A stretch of DNA of 64,000 nt from Coleophoma eucalyptorum (taxonomy: Eukaryota; Ascomycota; Leotiomycetes; Helotiales; Dermateaceae). A program made the translations under genes and the position numbers. How positions within the stretch are numbered: position 1 is the first letter of the stretch; every line of letters starts with the position of its first letter. Of the stretch, positions 30,882 to 40,288 are shown piece after piece. The stretch is taken from positions 930,001 to 994,000 of the forward strand of contig JALRME010000009.1 of assembly GCA_026120035.1 (NCBI GenBank). The letters are read 5' to 3'. Under the pieces are notes generated by a model that had not been told where the DNA came from, made no database searches, and was given only the letters and a program-made list of their open reading frames with translations.

Positions 30882-32069
30882 ATGGCAAAAAGGGTCCTGA
30901 GATTTCCCCGCATTGATGCTGATGCTGAGTCGGACTTCGTCCTTGTGCACATCACACAAAAGTCGGGACGGCCTTTAAATGTCAAGCTGATTGGAACAGA
31001 AGGATCCAGTGTATACATTAACACATGTAAGTTCGTCCGTGCTTGGTCCCTCCCGCGGCCTCCACATTCATGCGTTATTGCCGATGCTGATATTTGGTCG
31101 CGTTATAGTAAAACAAACTCAGACATCTGAGCTGAAGTCAAAGAACTTTAAAGGCAGTCAAGATGAATGGGATCGGGTATTGGAAAACGTGCTGTTTGGG
31201 ACCCCTGCAGAAGCCAGTCTACTTGATGGAATTGAGGTGGCTACAAGTGCAGATGGGAAGAAGCTTAAGATCAATATTCGCAGGCGTATTGGAGACATCA
31301 CGGTAGGAAATTTGATAGTATGGCTGAAGTAAGCTGACGTCCAACCTAGCAACGATTAGGAGTCATTGAATTGCAGCAAGATGATGATGCAGAAGGAGAT
31401 TTCTCTGGGTTTGACTGGTGCGGGCTTGCTCTGCAATCCACAGATGCATCCTCCCACAAGCTCGAGCATGCAGAGAAGAGAATCAAAGAACTAGAAGAAG
31501 CCCTCCAGGAGTCCCAAGCTAGTAACAGAGAACTTGTGCAGGCCAAAGCAGATCACGAGGACGAATTACTCCACAAGTTTTCGGTACTACTCAACGAGAA
31601 GAAACTCAAGATTCGAGATCAGCAGAGATTGTTAGCAAGTGCAAATGTCGATCCAAAGAAGTTGGCAGCTGTACAAGCAACTAGAGAACCAAAGAGGACT
31701 GCTGCAGAATCAGGCACTAGAAAACGCAAGGCAGGTCACAATCTTCGAGGTGCTCCTCCGGAGGAAGAATCAGAAGACGAGTTTGAGAATATGGACATCG
31801 ATGCAGACCCTGCTGCCGACTCAGATCGGGCAGTAACCCCAGACAGGGGATCAGAAACAGAGACAGAGGATGAAAATGATGCAGAATCAGAGATTACGGC
31901 ACCTGTAGCAAAAACCAAGGAGACCACCGCGGTGAAGAATGACGACGACGATATACCACCGCCCCCAAGAGCTTTGCCTTTTGCCAAGAGGCTGGCAGTA
32001 GCAGCTCCAAAAGTCGATGCAGCAAAGGATGATGGATCAGAGACGCAGTCCGACGATGACGAATTATAA
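30882..32069 (+). CDS. XRCC4-like non-homologous end-joining factor
   Basis: Exons 30882..31026, 31109..31302 and 31350..32069, with introns of 82 and 47 bp; 352 aa. XRCC4/Lif1 dimers hold DNA ligase IV at double-strand breaks during end joining. The N-terminal head (about 1-125) begins VLRFPRIDADAESDFVLVHI and ends in QRLGVIELQQ and FDWCGLALQ, as in fungal XRCC4-domain proteins. A long coiled-coil follows (about 135-195, LEHAEKRIKELEEALQESQ and RELVQAKADHEDELLHKF). A Lys/Arg patch (TRKRKAG) may be a nuclear signal. The acidic, SP/TP-rich tail ends in DDDEL. The second intron's acceptor was chosen at 31349 because the next AG breaks frame. Confidence 0.82.
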
Positions 32070-33371
32070 ATTACCAATTTTTACAAGCAGTATTACTCCA
32101 AAATATGTATGAAGAAATCCACGTGTGCGCCACAGTGCCCGATTAGAAGAAGCCTCGTTGGAGTTCATGCAAATCATGGCGATCAACAGGGACTTTTACC
32201 GATTCCACGCCTAGAGTTTCCAACGTAGGAATGAAAAGCCAACCATCGAAGGTCAAAATGGGAATGATGGGAGACGGGATGCGGAAGGCGGGAAGCGGGA
32301 AGCGGGAAGGGCCACGAGAGCATTGTGCTCGTATCACGGACTTTCTCATCGACAGTCCTATATTTTAGCTTCTTGCCGTATGGGAACAACCACGATGGAA
32401 TCTTAAGTTTAGATGGTGGAAGACGGGAAGCGGGAGCATAAAAGAGTATTGTGTTCGTACTTAGGGGAGTTGGAAACTCTGGGTTTCCAACCATCGCTAA
32501 AACCTGCTGCTATAGATGAAATTCTGCCCTTTTACAGAATCTGTAATTCCAACCACCTGATAAAGGAAGTTACAAAAGACAGTAAGGCAGATTTGACTTC
32601 TTCGATACCCTCTCCCCATTGTGTTGGTCTACATCAGTTCTTTACAGCATACTGGTGCTAGGATTCCAAAATTAGGTCACAAATTCTTGGTTGAAATCAC
32701 AGAATATGTAACTGGCGTAAACATACCTAACAGACTCGCGGCCATACAATCCGGCTACATGATGGAATTAAGTTCTGTCAAGCCTGTCTAGTCTTTGCGT
32801 GGAATGTAGAGACACAACACCGGGCTGGCGAAACGTTGTTGTGGGCTTTTTATTCACTTTTTCTGTTGAGAACGTTTTTCGCGCTTCCATAGGGCAGTTT
32901 GTGCAGTCCCAGGACGTGGTATTCGAATTGTTGATTCTCGAGTACCTAGATGGACATTGGGAGACCACGTCCACACAATGGAACGAAAGCTGTGAGATCA
33001 CATACTTCAAGAATAGATCCCAGTCTCTCTCTCACTCTCTGGTACCCATGGGAGGAGGAGTATAGGGTCACAAAATGATTAGTTATCCAAAGAACAATAA
33101 AACTTCTGAAGGCTACAAGTGTTATGAGCGTGCGAAATTCCAGATTGACAACCGTTCTCAACAGGAATGAACAGCACAAACTTCTGCTCTAATTTACTTT
33201 TCAAAACAGGGTTTCTGTAATCTTATTGCTTTATGCAAATAACATACTATTTTTGGTGATTCTCATGATGTATGTTTGTCCGTAATGCTCATTAATGCTC
33301 ACATTTTCCACCGTCCCAGAATTCCTCTCGGCGCAGGCCGAAAGTCCCTTACATTCCCCCCACATCTTGAA
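32070..33371. other. Intergenic (about 1.3 kb) with a degenerate direct repeat
   Basis: No gene is supported. It holds a GGGAAGC-rich mini-repeat (about 32285-32310) and a second, diverged copy of that segment near 32424-32461. The right end is the 3' flank of the minus-strand coiled-coil gene. Confidence 0.4.
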
Positions 33372-34103
33372 CTATGCTCTGCGTGGATCGATCCATCCCG
33401 GATACCGGCTTGGAGGGCCTTTGTTGGGCGGCTCAGATCGGGGAAGTGGTGGGCAGGCCGTAGATGTACTCGTAGGATTTGGAGCACCTTTTCTTGGTGG
33501 TTCCTTGCCAAATCTTGTGCGCTCTTTCTTGAGTGCGTTGTCATAGTAAACGAGAATGTTGGCGGCATGCTTGTCGTATTTTGCCATTTCCTCCAGTCCT
33601 TCCTCAATAAGACCATTCAAAGCAGCACTCAATTCTGACTTGACAACTTTGGTTGTCCTCCTGTTTCTGCGGTCCATATTCACGCCCCCTTCTCTATCCT
33701 TTCCTGGCCGTTCCTTGGGACCAGGCTCTCGTTCCCAGCTCCACTGGCCAATCTTCTCTTCATAGTCACTCCCTTTAGCACCCTCCTTCATAGGAATTTC
33801 AAGACGCTCAATCAATTCCCGCGTCTCCTTCCATCTCGCACGCCAGTTCTCCGCAGTATCTTCCCCATCTTCATCCTCAAACCCACCAGCCTTGAGTCTC
33901 ACGATTTCAGCCTCAGCATTCTTAATCATTTCAAGTCCTTGAGCCTCAATAACGGCTAGCATGGACTTGCGAACAGCTTCATGTTGCTTCTCCAAACTGG
34001 TGATCTTTAGTGCTAGTTTGTCCTCAGTGGTGTTGGCAGGTTCTTGGGCCGGTGGGAGGCCTGTGAACGGTGTGAAGATCGACTGTGCAAGATTCACAGG
34101 CAT
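33372..34103 (-). CDS. Hypothetical protein with N-terminal coiled coil (243 aa)
   Basis: A single open frame of 243 codons, long for chance in this region. I do not recognise a family. Residues about 28-75 (KLALKITSLEKQHEAVRKSM and onward) look like a coiled coil. A Trp-rich acidic/basic segment follows (ENWRARWKETRELIERL). There is a charged helix near 150-200 (KSELSAALNGLIEEGLEEM) and a Pro/Arg-rich disordered end (RSEPPNKGPPSRYPGW). There is no signal peptide or membrane segment. The Met at 34103 is the first in frame. A nuclear or cytoplasmic scaffold role is possible but unsupported. Confidence 0.55.
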   Translation of the reverse strand: MPVNLAQSIFTPFTGLPPAQEPANTTEDKLALKITSLEKQHEAVRKSMLAVIEAQGLEMIKNAEAEIVRLKAGGFEDEDGEDTAENWRARWKETRELIERLEIPMKEGAKGSDYEEKIGQWSWEREPGPKERPGKDREGGVNMDRRNRRTTKVVKSELSAALNGLIEEGLEEMAKYDKHAANILVYYDNALKKERTRFGKEPPRKGAPNPTSTSTACPPLPRSEPPNKGPPSRYPGWIDPRRA

Positions 34104-34866
34104 CTATACACCCAATATTAGTCTTCTTCATATCCGAGATATTGCTAGTTTGTTTGAGTATCACATCCTTAGGGTTATCACGTGTTGATATTAGGAACCA
34201 GGCTTACTTTGAAAGGTATCCTGGTCTCTAGTTTATGGACGTTGATGGTGATTTGGAATACAAAGCTCCACAGCGTGTCTTAGGTCCGCAGAGACCCTTG
34301 TTTGTGCATTGATGTTTTTTGCTCAAGGTCGTTAGAGCTGACTCTGGAGTAAGCGTGAATTGATCACGATCTGGTTCAATCGGCGTTTGTTTCTCTCATC
34401 GTTACTAGACGCCTGTCTCCCAGCAAATCAGGTCGCCTATTTGCCTAGATTCGAGACGATCCACCAACGTCACCACAAAGCTAGATGTTGTTGATCGGCA
34501 TTGTATTCGATGTGCATAAGGTTTGTAGAGGTTGGAGTTGCTAACCTCCAGTGTATTTTCCCCTTTGATCCTCGGGGAGAAGGAGCATTTCCGGCTTTCA
34601 AAGCTTCCGAACTTTTAAGACACTTACCTATTCGGGATTTGAAAGTTCCCCCGCTTTCATACTTTGAAAAGGGGATTGAGTGAGAGTAACTGACTCAAGA
34701 CGGGATGAGAAGGAGAGGTTGGAGAGGGGGAGAGAGGGGTAGCTATATATATATAGAGAGAGAGAGAGAGTTGCAAGAACTACCCCTCAAGGTACAGCTA
34801 TCATTGTTACATTTAAAATTACCTTATACCTAATCGAGACCCTACAATTCGAATATATCACCAATC
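34104..34866. promoter_or_regulatory. Divergent intergenic region with TA/GA microsatellite
   Basis: About 760 bp between the coiled-coil gene (-) and the GFA-domain gene (+). A (TA)n run passes into (GA)n at about 34743-34770, roughly 100-125 bp upstream of the GFA start. GA tracts near fungal promoters often exclude nucleosomes; the role here is inferred. No gene was found. Confidence 0.45.
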
Positions 34867-35428
34867 ATGCCTTCTGGAGGATGTTTTTGTAACAAGGTGT
34901 GTGATCCAATCATTTAGATCTTCCCATATATTTGAGCTATTACTATAAATTGTACAATATCCTGCTAGGCAAGACCTGATTATGCTGTGTCTCTAGATCC
35001 GGCTCAGCTTCACTGGCGAACCAGCTGCTCATCTCCTCTGCCATTGTCTTGATTGCCGAAAGATTAGCGGCGGCCATTATAGCGATAACATTATCGTTGC
35101 CGACGAGAATTTCAAGCTGGAATCTGGTACATTTCCCTTGTACTATGTTTTGCAGCGCGTGGCTCAATCTTATCTAGGCACGCCCAAAAAAATCCCAAAG
35201 ACTGTCGATATAGGCAAAACTATTACCTCACATTTCTGCGGCGACTGTGGAACAACCCTTTTCAGAACTGGCGACAGCTTTCCAGGACAGCACATCATCA
35301 AGTCTGGTGTCTTGGATGATCCAGAATGGGTCAGTGAGAACAAGCCCAAAGGCGAGCTGTTTTCGGAGCATAGAGTTGGATATGTTCCAAAGGTTGATGG
35401 TGCCCAGCAGATTAAGGCAATGGGATAG
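34867..35428 (+). CDS. GFA/CENP-V-fold zinc protein
   Basis: Exons 34867..34896, 34997..35126 and 35178..35428; 136 aa. The fold (named after glutathione-dependent formaldehyde-activating enzyme) binds zinc through GGCFCNK, CHCLDCRK and HFCGDCGTT, all present here. The final part (HIIKSGVLDDPEW, EHRVGYVPKVDGAQQI) is typical of fungal members. True enzyme activity in the family is doubtful, so a glutathione-adduct or small-molecule role is only a guess. The second intron is 51 bp, in frame and stop-free; its removal joins ESG to TPKKIPKT, the usual family wording. The first exon codes only ten residues. Confidence 0.88.
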
Positions 35429-35565
35429 AGATGTTTCGCATGGCTTTGAAATCGGTAGTCTGTGTATTCGTGAATGCCATGTATACATTTGCGGACAACA
35501 TTATCCCCATTAGAGTGTTGAAACAATCCGGTACTTAGTGTCAATCAATTCCCAAGCATACCGTA

Positions 35566-36617
35566 TTATCGGGTCGGCAGTATGTTTCGTAGTCGTTGTC
35601 GTCCAGCTCTAAGCCAGTCTCTAACCAAATCCTCAAGTCTTCTGTCTTTTCGCCTCCGAAACCACAGGAGAACAAACCCAAGAAGTGCGACATCTACGAA
35701 GGCGTGCTTCAGAGACACCCAAAAGAACCATCCAAGCCAGTTTGTCCACGTCCGTCTCTTCCTATCTCTGAACTCTCTCCCAGTTGCAATTTGCTCTCTG
35801 AGAGCAGCGATTTCCGCAGTCATCTTGACTATGGCCTTCTCTATTTTTGACTGCCAATTCCTTGTCTGTTTGCTCGGATCTCGTGGGCCATCATAATCGT
35901 CATTATCCCCATCATTATAACCCAGCCGTCGTTCCGACTCTCGTTCCGCTTCATCATCTTGAGACATTGGGCTTATCACACGCATGGGTCCCTCATTACC
36001 CGAAAGAGGTGCTTGGAACTGTCTCGGCTGTGTGGTATATGCCGGTATACCGCGGCCTGGTGACGAGCCAGAGGATGAGGCACTATTGTTCTTTATTTGG
36101 TCCCATACAAATTCAAGCTCGGCGACCAATTCTCTTGCGTCTCTGAATTCCACCTGAAAGTCAGCATTTCCTCTGTTAAATAGACCAAGACCTGAATATC
36201 CTCGGCAGGCCGGCTTGGAGGATATTTGAGAAAGACTTACGCAGTAGTACTTGCATACTTGTGCATTGTCTCGATCAAGGCCTCAATATATCTCCTCTTC
36301 GCCTCCGTCCTACTCACCCCACGCTGAGCATCCCAAGCATCCCATTTATCACGTTCCCTCTTTAGCTCATCACCCTCAAGGTCTCCTCCTCCTTCCGGCC
36401 TATCCATAACACCGTCCACATCTCCCTCCATCGCTTGCTTATACAATCCATAAAGCCGTAATCGGTCCGCTGGCGGCGGTCTCGACGCACCAGTCTTAGG
36501 TATCTTCTTTACAGTATTAAGGGCATGGACGAACACACGATCTGCATGGGAATCAATTAGAAAGGTGACATTGATGTATAGTAAACCGCGTCTTAACTCA
36601 CCCACAGAGTCGGCCAT
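35566..36617 (-). CDS. Acyl-CoA-binding membrane protein (Atg37/ACBD5-like)
   Basis: Exons 36617..36602, 36541..36241 and 36142..35566; 297 aa. The N-terminal acyl-CoA-binding domain (about 5-110) has DRVFVHALNTVKKIPKTG, RLRLYGLYKQAMEGDV, DKWDAWDAQRGVSRTEAKRR and YIEALIETMHKY. A disordered Ser-rich and acidic middle precedes a short coiled coil (IEKAIVKMTAEIAALREQI) and one C-terminal membrane segment (WLGWFFWVSLKHAFVDVALL) with a basic tail. This is the layout of Atg37, which binds palmitoyl-CoA on peroxisomes and promotes pexophagy, and of animal ACBD5. The first intron is 60 bp, in frame and stop-free. For the second, acceptor 36143 gives STTADARELVAELEF; a nearer acceptor would insert about nine residues. 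Confidence 0.82.
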
Positions 36618-37312
36618 CTTATCTCTGACTTGCTCTCAGCAGATTAAAAGAGCCGCGCGCAAACCCCGAATTTGCCTCTGCGCAAAAGGTGGGCTGAGGG
36701 GAGTAATATGTCTATAACATAAGGCAAAAGGTAGATAATGAGAGATAATATTAAAAAAAGGTTAGATCAGCGACCCCGGAAGATTGTGTGGGTTGAAAGA
36801 AATACTTTTGTGGTTTGTTTTGTTTGGTTGGAGATTGCGCTGTTATGCGCATCATCCATCATCGCGTGCGTGGTTCATCTGTGCCTCGGTCCTGGCTCGT
36901 TGTCAGGGTTTACCGACGGCGCTAGATAGCTTCAAATTCCCCGGAGTGACGAAATCGGTCTTTTGTTTGCGGAGATATCCCGGCAGTTTCTGGCTTCTAC
37001 AGGTTAGCATATTATATTCAGAATATTTATAGTTGAAGTCTACAGGCGAGCAGAAGTCATGGTCGCACTCTGCTATTAAAAGGAGTTGAATTTACGAAAT
37101 AAATTGAACTCAGTGCACCACATGCTGTTACAAAAACAAGCTGTGGTTGAAGAAACCAGCAACAACTGTACATAATTATGTAGCATCACTAGTATTAAAG
37201 TACACTATCCTTTGTGGTGAAAAACTTTTATTGAACATAAATATCCAATGGGTATCATCCTGACCAAACTTCAACGCCAGCCAGACAAGCAATCGCTTAA
37301 CAAATTAGTAGT
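36618..37312. other. Intergenic, nothing recognised
   Basis: About 700 bp between two minus-strand genes: promoter of the Atg37-like gene and 3' flank of the RNase III gene. No supported feature. Confidence 0.35.
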
Positions 37313-38650
37313 TCATGCGATGTTCTGCTTCTCCTCTGCCTCTTGTTCCAATTTCAACTGTGCATCAAATAGCTTCTTTTTCTCCACGTAGAGATTCATC
37401 AACTTCTTGTTTGCCAGAGCCTGCTCTGCGGCCTTAAACCCCGCATCCTTTTTCCCATGTCCCCTCCCAAAACCCAATTGCTTGTCGGTCTCCCCCCATC
37501 CATCCAGATAGCAGCCAACAGTGAATAGTGGAAGCTTGGTCTTCGGGTCTTTCTTTTCTGGTGCCGCATCTCTGTAACTTATCTTGATTCCTCGTGACCC
37601 AATCAGATTTGCAAGTCGTTCTTTTGGGTTCAATTGTGCTTTGGGGAGTGTCTTCTGATCTACAGGTTCTGAACCTCCCAGTAGTGTCCACATTGGTGTA
37701 ACAAGTCTTGGGCCTTTCGCTTCTGCCATTCTGATATCTTTAGCTACCGTCATGGACCAGAGCGGCTTCAACCATGCTGCACATCGAGATACTCCGTTCT
37801 CGGGGTCTGAAAGAATAACAGCAGCAACGTAGGCTTCGAAGACGTCTCCCCATATCTTGGTCATATCCTTTTCCGAGCCGTTTTGGAGTTCTATTGGAAG
37901 CTTGATCTTCGCTGGAAATCCATACTTGAGAGCATAGTCTGCTAAAGTTGAGTTTTTGACAAGTGATTGTCGAATAAAAGAACATTCTCCAGGCATGAAC
38001 TCGGGGAATGTTTGGGCAATGATTAGTGATGACATTAGTTGAATGTATGCGTCTCCAATCCATTCTAAGCGTTCATAGCTCAGATTGTGGGCTTTGAGCG
38101 CAAGAGCGCGATGAATGAATACCGATTCTTCTAAGGTAGGGTCCAAAACTTTTGGAAGTGGTGGTATTGTCTGGGGAATTTCTGCGGCTGACCAGGGTGT
38201 GAGGGATAATGGCAAGAGAGCCTTTGGTGTATTTGGCGGTATATCGTCACGTGGCTGGGAGCTTGGAGGCGTGGTGACGGCTGTGAGTTTAACATCAGAG
38301 ACCAGTGAGGGTTTTGCCTTCTTCAGAGTGGTGCGTAAATGGATGCATTGATTTACAGTCTCTTCGCCAACCTCATTCAGCATCTCGTTCAGGCTGGACT
38401 CTTGAAGCGCATCATCCAATGCCTGAAGAAGGTTGGCTACCTTTCCAGTCTTTGAACCCGCCGAGGACTCCACATGATGGTGCTGCCTTCCATTTTGTTC
38501 TACAGGAAAACTGTTGGCTGATGTTCCATACTTCTGAGAATGTTAGAAAATTTGATATACAAGTTTCTTAGAACTTACTTCGCCCTTCGCGTGTTTTGGC
38601 TTTTGGACAGTACTTGCATGGCCATACTCATCATACTTTCGTTTGTTCAT
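37313..38650 (-). CDS. Ribonuclease III (Rnt1/Pac1-like)
   Basis: Exons 38650..38579 and 38533..37313 around a 45-bp intron; 430 aa. The enzyme cleaves double-stranded RNA, typically the 3' external spacer of pre-rRNA and snRNA/snoRNA precursors. A charged N-terminal region precedes the RNase III domain with the signature YERLEWIGDAYIQ (acidic Mg2+ ligands) and the second acidic motif DVFEAYVAAVIL. The C-terminal double-stranded-RNA-binding domain follows (PLFTVGCYLDGWGETDKQLG and GKKDAGFKAAEQALANKK). There is no helicase or PAZ domain, so it is not Dicer. It shares a promoter of only 179 bp with the divergent mS33 gene. Confidence 0.88.
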
Positions 38651-38829
38651 TCTTTAATTTATTAAATAGATTACTGTTAGAAGTGTGATGCGCTCAGTTT
38701 TGTGCAGGATGAGCTTGAGAATCGCATCTCACGGATTAAAGTAGGGCCGAGCTCCCGCGAGCTTTTGTGATGGACCGACGCGATAGATCCAACAAGTTCG
38801 GAGAGACAGAAGCAGTACATTTAGCAACA
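38651..38829. promoter_or_regulatory. Compact bidirectional promoter, RNase III (-) / mS33 (+)
   Basis: Only 179 bp separates the two start codons, so both promoters must be intertwined. One partner is linked to cytoplasmic/nuclear RNA processing and the other to the mitochondrial ribosome. No specific motif was identified. Confidence 0.55.
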
Positions 38830-39337
38830 ATGTCGGTCGCACGCTCACGGATCCTTGACCTGATGAAGGTAGAGTAGCCAGGGAGCGTTATATTGTGTGA
38901 TGGGCAGTGCTAATGGATACAGGTCCAATGTAAGATCTTCTCCACAACCTTTAACCCTGAGGGACTTCGAACCGGCAACAAGATTTTACGCCAGCGATTG
39001 AGGGGCCCAGCACTGGCCCAATATTACCCACGAAAGGTTGCAACAGTCAATATGCTGCAGAATGCATACAGAAAATTTGGAAGAGAAGCAATGGGCGTTG
39101 AGTTGGAGACCTGGGACGAGGAAGAAGAGGATCGCCTCGAACACATCAAGCTGTATGGCAGCCTCAAATTGCTATTGTTCTAATCCAGTACTGATAAACA
39201 TACAGGCTCAAAGCAAGAGGGAAAGGAACACCAAAGAAGAAGAGAACATTTGAAGGTATGGCAAAAAATGGTGTTACTAAACGGCAGTGCTAATTGAGAC
39301 CATAGAATCGAAGAAATACAAGAACCGAAAGCGGTAG
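38830..39337 (+). CDS. Mitochondrial small ribosomal subunit protein mS33 (Rsm27/MRPS33)
   Basis: Exons 38830..38868, 38923..39152, 39206..39255 and 39306..39337, with introns of 54, 53 and 50 bp; 116 aa. The spliced protein runs MSVARSRILDLMK, VQCKIFSTTFNPEGLRTGNK, LRQRLRGPALAQYYPRK and ends LLKARGKGTPKKKRTF-EESKKYKNRKR. That is the characteristic order of mS33, including the Lys-rich end that contacts rRNA. It is a structural protein of the mitoribosome head. The last coding exon is 32 nt. All junctions keep frame. Confidence 0.92.
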
Positions 39338-40288
39338 TCAGAGAAGACGATTCTATGAATGGAAAGTTCTGTATATCATACTGTATTCTTGTAGCATTTG
39401 GCGTTGGAGGGGATCACTGGGGACTTCTAGAAACTCGCGATACTGTCAAGATCTCCGGAATGGGATGGAATACATAACTGCGTTGTACGATCACTGTACT
39501 TGCGGTATCCATTTTGAAGCTTAGTCTCAATGACTCTTGGCCAGCATGCAAGGGCATGTGGTGATTGACCAGGCCTATGATAATTGCTTCTTGGCAGAAG
39601 GTAGTTCTTCTGTTTGCCCTTCCAGCTCAATGGCGTGGACAAAACTCCTTCTCAAACATGAAGATTCCAATCCCAAGGCTGCTATGGTCACTTAAAACAG
39701 AGGCTCAGGCATAACAAAACTATTCTAGTTCCATTCTAATTGTGTGCGCCGCAACTCTCCATAAGTAATACTGGAGGGAACAAGATAACTAAATCTGTCA
39801 TTCCGGTGAAATATCTTCGTTTGCTGCATTCTTCTTGCAGAAAATGGAGGCACTAGACGTCTCGTTGACAGTCTGTGGTCAGACAAACAGTAGTTTGAGA
39901 CATTTAAGATAATTTGAAGAAATGCGAAAGGTAGTCGTGTTGCTTGTAAATTTGCAAGTGGTCAAGATCACCACCATTTGAAATAGACGCGGTTTTTCTT
40001 GTCTGATGTTCAAAATTTTGAACTCCATGCCATTTGAGTCGCGACTACCTACGTCAAAATATTGGAGAGAACACGTAGTGAAGCGATCCTTCTTCATTTA
40101 ATCACCTAAGCTACGGCTTGCATGTCTGTTGACATTTGGTTAATATCTTGCTCTTTTCATTTGGACCTCCTCTTCTCTTCTTCCTCCCCCTTCCCACACT
40201 TCCTCAACCTCCTTTACCACAAAACAGACAGCACTCCCTGCCTAGTGCCATACTCTCTTCAAGGTCTTGGAAAGCAGAGTCAGGCATC
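39338..40288. other. Intergenic, promoter of the PUF gene
   Basis: About 950 bp without a supported gene. The final 150 bp before the PUF start is pyrimidine-rich (CTCTTCTTCCTCCCCCTTCC-type), as in many fungal leaders. Confidence 0.35.
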
